DNA from: Schaalia sp. ZJ405
GTDB taxonomy: Bacteria; Actinomycetota; Actinomycetes; Actinomycetales; Actinomycetaceae
NCBI RefSeq assembly: GCF_011038885.2
Contig: NZ_CP064952.1
Coordinates: 1,302,001-1,366,000, forward strand
Reading direction: 5' to 3'
Length of the DNA: 64,000 nt
Made by a program: the position numbers and the translations under genes. Numbering within the stretch: the stretch's first letter is position 1; the number at the start of each line of letters is the position of its first letter. Positions 8,611 to 16,704 of the stretch are shown here, one piece after another. The notes below the pieces were generated by a model. The model had not been told where the DNA came from and searched no databases. It was given only the letters and a program-made list of their open reading frames with translations.

Positions 8611-11076
8611 CTACCCTCGCCGACGCGTGATCAGAGCACACATCCCAAGACCCAGCAGTGCCAGTGCAGGGATCGCCAGATCGTTGACACCTGTCACCGC
8701 CAGTTTCTTAGCCGATACCGGTGTCTTCCCCTTGGCTTTCTTCACACTGCTTGGAGTCTGGGACGTTCCCCCTGGTGTCTGCGGAGACGATGCACCCGGC
8801 CCCTGTGGTGTGGTGCCATTCGGATTCTCCGGCACGGTTTCCTCCGGAGCCTCAGGTGGTGTGATTTCTTCCGGTTTCTCAGGTGTGATTTCTTCCGGTT
8901 TCTCAGGTGTGATTTCTTCCGGTTTCTCAGGTGTGATTTCTTCCGGTTTCTCAGGTGTGATTTCTTCCGGTTCCTCAGGAGTGGTCTCTTCCGGCTTCTC
9001 AGGAGTGGTCTCTTCCGGTTCCTCAGGCGTGGTCTCTTCCGGCTTCTCAGGAGTGGTCTCTTCCGGTTCCTCAGGCGTGGTCTCTTCCGGCTTCTCAACG
9101 AAGTTCCACACACCCACCAGGCGATGGTCGGCGCCGACAGTGACTTCTGTGACCGCTTGAGATTCCGGGGTGTACGCGTCGGCGTACCATCCAACAAACT
9201 CCCATGTCCCTTCGGGTGTAACGACGGACGCAGGCTTCGTTAGCGTGATGACATCACCCTTCTCCTTGCCGCTTTGCGCGGAAGGAAGCAAGGCCATGAC
9301 TTCCTTAGGAAGAGTCTGGGCACCATCACGTGCAGCGAATTCATATGTCACCGTGTAGAGACGGTGGTAGTCCAGCGCAACGATATTTGCTCGGAAAGGA
9401 CCAATCGCCAGAGCGTTCTTCGTCGGCAGTGAGAAAATTCCCGAACCAATCGGTCCAACATCGGCGACAGCCAGGCCAGACACCGTGCCAGTAGCTTTAA
9501 GCGGAGCGATCTCATCGTTGACAAGCTGAAGTGCCGTTGCATCGTTGATCCGCAGAACCTGATTCTTCGCGTCTGCTCCAAGATCATGCGTTCCCAGCGA
9601 ACGCAGCGTCATCTTCTGAAGAATTGTTTCGGCGATCGAGGAACCGGGGGTGGCAACGACGGAACTCTCGGAGATCTTTTCCTCCGGTCCGTGCCGCAGA
9701 ATCACCCGGACCGTGAGGTGACCTGTTCCGTGAGTTTTCACGCCGAATCGTACGTTCGGGTTGTTATTGCTGATCAGTGAGGCGAAGCTCGTCTTCGTTG
9801 CCCCCAGATCCTCACCCGTTGTCGGATTGACAATGGGGAGCGGTTTTCGCTTCTCATCGAGGACGTAGAGCGGGCGCCACGAGTATCCCGAAAACTCAAG
9901 GTTGAGAACCTCAGGAACAACGATCCCCTTGTCCAGCAACACATCGAGGTCGACGTAGGTGTATCCAGCTGCCTTACCACTAGCTGTGCTGAGCTCAGCA
10001 CCACCGGAAAGGAGCTTTGAGTAGTCACGACTGAGCACTGGAAGATACGCGTTCGATGCCGGAGGATTTCGGTAGACAAGCATGGCGATCTCGTTGTTCA
10101 TGGTGAATTCGGACCGCAGAGCGACCTCGTGAATTGTTGACGTGTCGTCCTTGTGTTCGTAGAGATCAGTGATCGTCGTTGTTGTGATCTTGTCCGTTAC
10201 CGTTTTTTCGACGCTATAACGCTGGGTATTCGGAAGTGTCTGGTCGGCAACGCGTTCAGCTTCTTCTGTGTTATCAGAACGAAGCCCCGGATTAATTTCC
10301 ACCGAGCTAGATCCAAAAGCTGTGGTAATTTTGTTCATTCCGCTTAAGAGCGCAAGTCCGAGGCTGAGGTTATCTCGGGGAAGAGGGGCATCTAAAGGCG
10401 TCGTCAGAGAAAAGTACACGCCATAGAGACGGGCATCACTTCCGATCCCCGTGGGGAATGCAGTGGAAATGGTGTCTTCAGCCGAGAAAAGACGAGCCCC
10501 GGGAGCTAGAGCTCCAGTCTTCGAGTCAGGTGCCTGATCACTCCAGCCGAGGAAGATCTTTCCCAGATGCCGAAAAGAGCCTTGATTCGGTACGGGACCG
10601 CCAATTTTATCCGTTGCTGCCACGTATTCTTTTTGAGTATCCACACGCCGAGTGGACTCATCCGTCCACTGACCAACGAGGGACACGGTCCCAGCGTAGC
10701 TCGGTGCATCATTGTCCGTGCGAGCAGCCGATTCAGAGTTCTCCGCAGGGGCTGACTGCGGCGCATCTGTGGACTCGGTGGCTCCGTCAGAACCGGAAGC
10801 TGAGCCCGAGGGGGCCTCCGGTGTTTCATCGGCTCCCGCGGTGTTGCCATTGCTGCCGTCAGTGCTCACATCAGCGGGAGTATTCTCGCCACTTCTGTCG
10901 ACGCCAGATTCAACAAGGGACTCAGTCCCCGGCGCAGTTGCCGCTGCGGCTTCTCGATCGAGAGCATATGTAGGGGAAACGAAGGATAAAAGGACCGTGG
11001 ATGCGAGTGCAGTGGTTGCAGCCAATCCAACGTAGCGTCTCAAAGGACGTCGTGAAAGTGAGGGCGTATGCTCCAT
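8611..11076 (-). CDS. SHIRT-domain surface protein with Pro/Glu stalk and LAXTG anchor
   Basis: An 821-residue wall-anchored protein. The ATG at 11076 has GGAG seven to ten bases upstream and starts a clear signal peptide (about 1-45, ending in SPTYA); the longer frame extends 90 residues upstream into non-coding sequence. After a Ser/Thr/Glu-rich linker (about 46-140) come two regions ending in FLGWS and FVGWY. The second has the YTVTYEF ... LPKEV ... LLPS ... GTWEFVGW pattern of the SHIRT domain, a rigid stalk module of adhesins. Then follow ten PEETTPEE/K-like octapeptides, a Gly/Thr/Pro linker, LAVTG, a hydrophobic segment and TRRRG. The anchor type matches the neighbouring adhesin, suggesting one sortase serves both. 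A ligand cannot be predicted. Confidence 0.85.
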   Translation of the reverse strand: MEHTPSLSRRPLRRYVGLAATTALASTVLLSFVSPTYALDREAAAATAPGTESLVESGVDRSGENTPADVSTDGSNGNTAGADETPEAPSGSASGSDGATESTDAPQSAPAENSESAARTDNDAPSYAGTVSLVGQWTDESTRRVDTQKEYVAATDKIGGPVPNQGSFRHLGKIFLGWSDQAPDSKTGALAPGARLFSAEDTISTAFPTGIGSDARLYGVYFSLTTPLDAPLPRDNLSLGLALLSGMNKITTAFGSSSVEINPGLRSDNTEEAERVADQTLPNTQRYSVEKTVTDKITTTTITDLYEHKDDTSTIHEVALRSEFTMNNEIAMLVYRNPPASNAYLPVLSRDYSKLLSGGAELSTASGKAAGYTYVDLDVLLDKGIVVPEVLNLEFSGYSWRPLYVLDEKRKPLPIVNPTTGEDLGATKTSFASLISNNNPNVRFGVKTHGTGHLTVRVILRHGPEEKISESSVVATPGSSIAETILQKMTLRSLGTHDLGADAKNQVLRINDATALQLVNDEIAPLKATGTVSGLAVADVGPIGSGIFSLPTKNALAIGPFRANIVALDYHRLYTVTYEFAARDGAQTLPKEVMALLPSAQSGKEKGDVITLTKPASVVTPEGTWEFVGWYADAYTPESQAVTEVTVGADHRLVGVWNFVEKPEETTPEEPEETTPEKPEETTPEEPEETTPEKPEETTPEEPEEITPEKPEEITPEKPEEITPEKPEEITPEKPEEITPPEAPEETVPENPNGTTPQGPGASSPQTPGGTSQTPSSVKKAKGKTPVSAKKLAVTGVNDLAIPALALLGLGMCALITRRRG
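8855..9096 (-). repeat. Ten tandem 24-bp units coding for a Pro/Glu/Thr stalk
   Basis: Ten 24-bp units encode octapeptides of the type PEETTPEE, PEETTPEK or PEEITPEK. Five units at the low-coordinate end are nearly identical (Ile type), while the others alternate Glu and Lys. The unit is a multiple of three, so gains and losses keep the frame and only change the spacer length between the SHIRT region and the cell wall. Confidence 0.9.
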
Positions 11077-11351
11077 AAGGATCTCCAACTGAATCGAAGT
11101 TTCCTGTACATGGTAACCGATTAATGTTGATTTCTTTACAAGTAACGCTGAGTCTTGGATCACGCTTACACCTGCGGGTTCGCAGACGCTGCCACTATCA
11201 GCCGCACATCGGTTCTGGGCTATAGGGGCTCTTCGGGGTTCGACCTCGTCCAGACGTCGCTGACGCAGATCCCGTTGAGAAGCCCCGATTGAGGTTTGCC
11301 GGGGATGAGGGAGGGAGTGCAGTACAAAGGCACACTCACTATGCATAAGAG

Positions 11352-11426
11352 TGGTGGGCGATACTGGGATCGAACCAGTGACCTCTTCCGTGTGAAGGAA
11401 GCGCGCTACCCCTGCGCCAATCGCCC
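11352..11426 (-). tRNA. tRNA-Val (anticodon CAC), CCA encoded
   Basis: The minus strand folds into a complete cloverleaf: acceptor GGGCGAT paired with ATCGCCC, anticodon stem CTTCC/GGAAG around TTCACAC, and a T-arm with GGTTCGATCC. The anticodon is CAC (valine). CCA is encoded at 11352-11354. It is the last gene in the direction of transcription of a five-tRNA cluster. Confidence 0.95.
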
Positions 11427-11427
11427 G

Positions 11428-11498
11428 AGGTGGGTACGGGATTCGAACCCGTGTATACGGCTTTGCAGGCCGCTGCCTCGCCTCTCGGCCAACCCACC
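11428..11498 (-). tRNA. tRNA-Cys (anticodon GCA)
   Basis: Acceptor GGTGGGT pairs with ACCCACC, the discriminator base is T as expected for cysteine tRNA, the anticodon loop CTGCAAA gives GCA, and the T-arm contains GGTTCGAATCC. It is separated by a single base from the Val(CAC) gene. Confidence 0.95.
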
Positions 11499-11529
11499 AG
11501 GTCTAAGTGGCCACGCGGCCAACGAGACG

Positions 11530-11602
11530 AGCGGATGACGGGACTCGAACCCGCGACCCTCACCTTGGCAAGGTGATGCTCTACCAACTGAGCCACATCC
11601 GC
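11530..11602 (-). tRNA. tRNA-Gly (anticodon GCC), copy 1
   Basis: Acceptor GCGGATG, anticodon stem TCACC/GGTGA around TTGCCAA (GCC, glycine) and T-arm GGTTCGAGTCC. The sequence is identical to the second glycine tRNA at 11737-11809. Confidence 0.95.
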
Positions 11603-11663
11603 GACTGACCGCCAATGCGGCCGGGAAACTGCCCCGCCGATTCGGCAATAACCGAAACGACCG

Positions 11664-11735
11664 TGGGCGATACTGGGATCGAACCAGTGACCTCTTCCGT
11701 GTCAGGGAAGCGCGCTCCCGCTGCGCCAATCGCCC
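11664..11735 (-). tRNA. tRNA-Val (anticodon GAC)
   Basis: Acceptor GGGCGAT, anticodon stem CTTCC/GGAAG around CTGACAC (GAC, valine), and a T-arm identical to that of the Val(CAC) gene. Unlike that gene it does not encode CCA. Confidence 0.95.
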
Positions 11736-11736
11736 G

Positions 11737-11809
11737 AGCGGATGACGGGACTCGAACCCGCGACCCTCACCTTGGCAAGGTGATGCTCTACCAACTGAGC
11801 CACATCCGC
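11737..11809 (-). tRNA. tRNA-Gly (anticodon GCC), copy 2
   Basis: Identical to the glycine tRNA at 11530-11602 and the first gene of the minus-strand cluster. The alternating Gly-Val-Gly-Cys-Val order suggests that a Gly-Val block was duplicated, after which one Val copy changed its anticodon. Confidence 0.95.
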
Positions 11810-11975
11810 GTCTCAATCAAACCCCTTAGGGGCTCGCTTGAACGGGTTAGAGCTTAACAGGTTTTCCCTCCGGAATAAAAATTTAAGCGGAAGAGACACC
11901 AATCACACACAGGCTTAGCCGCGGAAATTTGCCACTTACCAAGCTCGCAGGGTCATTTCATGGCACGCTAGGAAC

Positions 11976-14087
11976 ATGCACATACGACCTGGTAACCCCT
12001 ACCCGCTCGGCGCAACCTTTGACGGGTCGGGAACAAACTTTGCGGTTTTCTCCTCGGGTGCCTCCGGCGTCGACCTTTGCCTCATTGACGAGGACGGACA
12101 GGAAACTCGCGTCCCACTGACCGAGGTTGATGCGTGGGTCTGGCATGCATATCTTCCCGACGTTGTTCCCGGCCAACGTTACGGCTACCGCGTCAACGGA
12201 CCGTGGGATCCAGAAAACGGACAGCGCTACGACTACTCGAAACTCCTCCTCGACCCGTATGCGAAGGCAATTGACGGCCACATCGCGAACTCACCGTCGA
12301 TTTTCTCCTACCAGTTCGACGACCCCAGTCAACGCAACACGGATGACTCCGCGGATTCGACGATGCACTCAATCGTCATCAACCCCTATTTTGACTGGAC
12401 GGGTGATCATCAACCCCGTCACGACTACTCCGAGACAATCATCTACGAAGCCCACGTCAAAGGGATGACACAGCTCCACCCGGAGATCCCCGAGGATCTG
12501 AGAGGAACCTACGCAGGCCTTGCACACCCGGCGATGATCGCGCATTTCAAGGATCTTGGGGTGACGGCGATCGAACTCATGCCCATTCATCAATTTGTCA
12601 ACGATCCTGGTCTCCAGGACAAGGGCCTGTCGAATTACTGGGGATACAACACCATTGGATTCTTCGCTCCCCACAACGCCTATTCGTCGAAAACAACGAA
12701 AGGCGACCAGGTTAACGAATTCAAGGCAATGGTCAAGGCCTTCCATGCGGCAAACATCGAGGTCATCCTCGATGTTGTGTACAACCACACGGCCGAAGGC
12801 AACCATCTGGGGCCAACCCTGTCCTTCAAGGGCTTGGACAACTCCGCCTACTACCGGCTCGTTGACGGGGACCGTCAGCACTACTTCGACACCACGGGGA
12901 CAGGTAATTCGCTCCTCATGTCCTCTCCCCAAGTCCTCCAACTCATCATGGATTCGCTCCGCTACTGGGTGACGGAGATGCACGTTGACGGGTTCCGTTT
13001 TGATCTTGCCTCAACTCTCGCCCGACAATTCGCCGAGGTCGACCGACTTTCTGCTTTCTTCCACCTGATCCATCAAGATCCGATCGTTTCCCAGGTCAAG
13101 CTCATTGCCGAGCCGTGGGATGTTGGTCAGAACGGATATCAGGTTGGCGGCTTCCCTCCCCTATGGACCGAATGGAACGGTGAATACCGCGATACTGTCC
13201 GTGACTTTTGGCGAGGCGAATTCTCTTCACTGCCGGGATTCGCGTCACGTCTCGTTGGATCAGCCGACCTGTACGAAGCTACCGGGCGACGCCCCGTGGC
13301 CTCAATCAACTTCGTGACGGCACACGACGGCTTCACCCTGCGCGACCTCGTGAGCTACAACAACAAACACAACGAAGCTAACGGTGAAGGTGGAGCTGAT
13401 GGCGCCAACGACAACCGTTCGTGGAACTGCGGGGTCGAAGGCCCAACCGATGACGCGGAAGTTGTCGCTCTCAGGCGCCGACAAATCCGCAACTTCCTGA
13501 CAACCGTTATTTTCTCTCAGGGCGTGCCCATGATCTGTCACGGCGACGAAATGGGACGCACCCAGCAGGGAAATAACAATACCTACTGTCAGGACAACGA
13601 ACTCTCATGGGTTCATTGGGATCTTGACGACGACCAGCAAGCGCTCTTGCATTTTTCTCAGCGCCTATTCCACCTCCGGCTTGATCATCCGGTTCTTCGG
13701 CGCCGGCGTTTCCTCAAAGGGCCTGCCGAGCGCGGAGGAGAATCCGAGCTTGGCGAGGTCGAGTGGTTCACCCCCACGGGAACCCACATGACCGAAGATC
13801 AGTGGAACCAGCCCTGGGCTCGCGCAACGATGGTGTTCTACAACGGTGAAGCCATCGTCGAACCGGACCAGCTGGGCAACACAATCTACGACGACGACTT
13901 CCTTCTCTTGCTCAACGCCTCACCCGACCGCATCGAGTTCACCATTCCAACCCCGCAATACGGCCGCAAATGGCTCACCGAGATCAACACGGCAGATGAC
14001 GATGATCGACGCGAGTACCACAGCGGCGACATTGTCGAGGTCGGGGCGCGCACGGCAATTATCCTGATGAACCCGCGGGGCGAGTAA
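11976..14087 (+). CDS. glgX: Glycogen debranching enzyme GlgX
   Basis: A 703-residue cytoplasmic GH13 enzyme that hydrolyses alpha-1,6 branches of glycogen after phosphorylase has shortened the chains. An N-terminal CBM48-like domain (PGNPYPLGATFDGSGTNFAV) is followed by the GH13 barrel with DVVYNH (about 266), the nucleophile Asp in FRFDLAS (about 342), the acid/base Glu in AEPWD (about 378) and TAHDGF (about 448). The length is normal. The ATG at 11976 has a weak AGGA upstream. It is the first gene of a tight glgX-treY-treZ run, so the released linear maltooligosaccharides are the natural substrate of TreY. The divergent tRNA cluster lies upstream. Confidence 0.95.
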   Translation: MHIRPGNPYPLGATFDGSGTNFAVFSSGASGVDLCLIDEDGQETRVPLTEVDAWVWHAYLPDVVPGQRYGYRVNGPWDPENGQRYDYSKLLLDPYAKAIDGHIANSPSIFSYQFDDPSQRNTDDSADSTMHSIVINPYFDWTGDHQPRHDYSETIIYEAHVKGMTQLHPEIPEDLRGTYAGLAHPAMIAHFKDLGVTAIELMPIHQFVNDPGLQDKGLSNYWGYNTIGFFAPHNAYSSKTTKGDQVNEFKAMVKAFHAANIEVILDVVYNHTAEGNHLGPTLSFKGLDNSAYYRLVDGDRQHYFDTTGTGNSLLMSSPQVLQLIMDSLRYWVTEMHVDGFRFDLASTLARQFAEVDRLSAFFHLIHQDPIVSQVKLIAEPWDVGQNGYQVGGFPPLWTEWNGEYRDTVRDFWRGEFSSLPGFASRLVGSADLYEATGRRPVASINFVTAHDGFTLRDLVSYNNKHNEANGEGGADGANDNRSWNCGVEGPTDDAEVVALRRRQIRNFLTTVIFSQGVPMICHGDEMGRTQQGNNNTYCQDNELSWVHWDLDDDQQALLHFSQRLFHLRLDHPVLRRRRFLKGPAERGGESELGEVEWFTPTGTHMTEDQWNQPWARATMVFYNGEAIVEPDQLGNTIYDDDFLLLLNASPDRIEFTIPTPQYGRKWLTEINTADDDDRREYHSGDIVEVGARTAIILMNPRGE

Positions 14088-14090
14088 GTG

Positions 14091-16649
14091 ATGCTCGGTA
14101 CTGATCATCCGCATCTTCCCCGCGGCGGGCAGCGCCTTCCGATAACGACGTACCGCCTTCAGCTGACACCCGACTTTGGTTTCGCTCAGGCGCAGGCTGT
14201 GCTCCCTTACATCTCAAAACTGGGAGTCACCGACGTCTATGTTTCACCGATCCTCACTCCCGTTCCGGGTTCTCAGCATGGCTACGACGTTGTGGATCAT
14301 TCGCGGATCAATCCGGAGCTCGGAGGCCGAGAGGCTTTCGAGGAATTCTCGCGCGAAGCGCACCGGCTGGGGCTTTTCGTTGTTGTGGATATCGTGCCCA
14401 ACCACATGGCGGTTCCAACTCCCGTGTGGCTCAACCGACCGCTGTGGTCGGTGCTCAAACACGGGAAACAGTCGTCATTCGCACGCTGGTTCGACGTTGC
14501 CACAGACGAGAAAATCCTCATGCCGATCCTGGGTTCGCGCATCGGGCAGGTGCTGAGTTCAGGTGAACTTCAACTTGAGCACATGGTGATCCCAACTGAG
14601 CCTCAGCACGGAAAACAGTGGGTTCTGCGCTACTACGACCATGTTTTCCCCGTTGCTGAGGGCACCGAGTCTCTCCCCTTGGCTGTCCTCGTTGATCGGC
14701 AACCCTATCGCCTCGCACACTGGAAAGTCGGAAACGAAGAACTCAACTACCGCAGGTTCTTCGACGTGGGAACGCTCGCGGGAATTCGCGTTGAACGCCC
14801 CGAGGTATTCGAAGCAACGCACGCGTTACTCCTTGAACTTTTCAACGCGGGATTCATCAACGCCTTCCGCGTGGATCACCCCGACGGCCTCGCTGACCCT
14901 CAAGGCTACCTCGCTCACTTGAGCGAGCGCACGGGAGGTGCGTGGATCGCTGCGGAAAAGATCCTCGAAGGATCCGAGCAGCTCCCCGCGGACTGGCCCG
15001 TCGCCGGAACAACGGGCTATGACATGTCGTGGCGGATCCATGCGCTCCAAATTCCCCCGCGGGCGGCGATGCCCCTCGGGGCCCTCATGCAGCAGATCAC
15101 CGGAGATTCTCCGTCTTCCTGGCATGAGATTGAGCGCAGCTGCAAGCTCCAGATCCTTGAGACATCTCTTGCGGCGGAGGTGCGTCGAGTCGGAACGCTG
15201 ATCCGTGACATCTGCCGTGAGGATATTCGACTGCGCGACCACACCCTGAGAGGAATTGTTGAATGTTTGGGTGCCCTCGTCATCGAGATGCCCCAATACC
15301 GAACCTACATTGTCCCCGGTCATCCCGTTCCTAAGCTCTCGCGCGAATGCCTCGACCAGACACGCCAGCGGGCGATGGAGACCCTCGACCCCGATCTTGA
15401 AGACACGATGGATGTCATCTGTAGTCTCATCCTCGGTGAGGAAGTTGGGTCCGCTCCCCTATCTGACACAGATTCACGCTACGCCGAGGTCGCGGTGCGT
15501 TTCCAGCAGCTCTGCGGAGCCGTCATGGCAAAAGGCGTCGAAGACACGGCGTTTTACCGGTGGACACATCTGGTTTCCCAGACGGAAGTCGGTGGAGATC
15601 CCTCCCGCTTCGCCCTCGAACCCGATGACTTCCACGCATATGCCCACCAGATTCAAGAAACCTGGCCAGCAACAATGAGCGCGGGAACAACGCACGATTC
15701 CAAGAAGGGCGAAGATGTGCGCGCCCGCTTAGCGGCGTTGGCGTGGCATGCCGAGACCTGGGTGGCCGTGGTGTCGCGTCTACGGTCGATGACTCAGACC
15801 TCTCGTCCTCCCACGCTTGATGGTCGCATGGAGAATCTCCTGTGGCAGATCCTCGCGGGCACCCGCTCGAAGTCTGATCCGATGACCCCTGAGCGTCTGC
15901 GCGCCTACTTAACAAAGGCGGCGCGCGAAGAAAAGACGTGGACAACGTGGACGAGTCCCGATGAGGTTCGCGAGCGTGAGCTGCTTGATTTCGCCTCGGC
16001 CGTTCTTGCAGACCCAGCCGTTAACGACGTATTTGACGAATGGGACGGGATTATTGCCTCGTCGGTGCGGTGCACGGTTCTGACGTCGAAGGCTCTGGGA
16101 CTGACGGTTCCGGGGGTGGCGGATATCTATCAGGGTTCAGAAGTCACGCGGTCGTCGCTAGTTGATCCGGACAACCGTCGCCCGGTTGACTTTGCGGAAT
16201 TGGAGCGGATGCTCAGGGATGTTCGTTCGGGCACAGCTCAAGGGCTTGATGCCGAGAAGTTCCTGGTAACGCAGCGGATCGCTCAGTTAAGGGCCGCGGA
16301 GTCCCAGGCTTTTGTGTCAGCTGAGTCCACGTACGAGGCCCTACCGTCAACATCAAGCTTCGCGGTGGCCTTTGCCCGCGGGGACTCTCGTGGCCCACGT
16401 GTGGTGACGGTCGCTCAGCGTCTGCCCACGGCAGGATCCTCCCTTGACGGTTGGGGGGATCATTCGGTTGTTCTCCCCGAAGGGCAATGGCTAGACGTTC
16501 TGTCGGGACGGTCGTGGCCGGGCGGATCAGCTCCTCTGGGGCAGCTCCTTGCGTCCTTCCCGGTGGCGGTGCTGCGTCACGTGGATGCGGCCTCAATGTC
16601 AGGGGACGAGGACGAGGCGGCAGCTCCCACGCCCTCGCCGGGCGCATGA
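14091..16649 (+). CDS. treY: Malto-oligosyltrehalose synthase TreY
   Basis: An 852-residue GH13 family enzyme that isomerises the reducing-end alpha-1,4 linkage of maltooligosaccharides to a trehalose-type alpha,alpha-1,1 linkage. The N-terminus TYRLQLTPDFGF and the early GVTDVYVSPIL segment are diagnostic. Catalytic-region motifs follow: DIVPNHMA (about 100), AFRVDHPDGL (nucleophile, about 260) and AAEKILE (about 287). It starts three bases after the glgX stop; a GTG at 14088 is a possible alternative start. The family usually has around 700-850 residues. The product is hydrolysed by TreZ, encoded next. Confidence 0.95.
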   Translation: MLGTDHPHLPRGGQRLPITTYRLQLTPDFGFAQAQAVLPYISKLGVTDVYVSPILTPVPGSQHGYDVVDHSRINPELGGREAFEEFSREAHRLGLFVVVDIVPNHMAVPTPVWLNRPLWSVLKHGKQSSFARWFDVATDEKILMPILGSRIGQVLSSGELQLEHMVIPTEPQHGKQWVLRYYDHVFPVAEGTESLPLAVLVDRQPYRLAHWKVGNEELNYRRFFDVGTLAGIRVERPEVFEATHALLLELFNAGFINAFRVDHPDGLADPQGYLAHLSERTGGAWIAAEKILEGSEQLPADWPVAGTTGYDMSWRIHALQIPPRAAMPLGALMQQITGDSPSSWHEIERSCKLQILETSLAAEVRRVGTLIRDICREDIRLRDHTLRGIVECLGALVIEMPQYRTYIVPGHPVPKLSRECLDQTRQRAMETLDPDLEDTMDVICSLILGEEVGSAPLSDTDSRYAEVAVRFQQLCGAVMAKGVEDTAFYRWTHLVSQTEVGGDPSRFALEPDDFHAYAHQIQETWPATMSAGTTHDSKKGEDVRARLAALAWHAETWVAVVSRLRSMTQTSRPPTLDGRMENLLWQILAGTRSKSDPMTPERLRAYLTKAAREEKTWTTWTSPDEVRERELLDFASAVLADPAVNDVFDEWDGIIASSVRCTVLTSKALGLTVPGVADIYQGSEVTRSSLVDPDNRRPVDFAELERMLRDVRSGTAQGLDAEKFLVTQRIAQLRAAESQAFVSAESTYEALPSTSSFAVAFARGDSRGPRVVTVAQRLPTAGSSLDGWGDHSVVLPEGQWLDVLSGRSWPGGSAPLGQLLASFPVAVLRHVDAASMSGDEDEAAAPTPSPGA

Positions 16650-16704
16650 ACGATCACTAGTCTTCAACGTAAGTCGGCGGTTTGATGAACATTGGAGTAT
16701 GGCT

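Noticed and set aside
1842..9100. CRISPR-like periodic repeats
   Set aside because: The 300-bp and 24-bp repeats are in frame within protein genes, lack unique spacers, and no cas gene is present.
8552..9160. Plus-strand ORF coding for a repetitive SGFSGVISSGFSG protein
   Set aside because: It is the antisense of the 24-bp Pro/Glu repeat, which is fully explained by the wall-anchored protein on the other strand.
16549..16704. N-terminal extension of TreZ overlapping treY
   Set aside because: The extra 52 residues are the shifted frame of the treY 3' end; the ribosome site supports the start at 16705.
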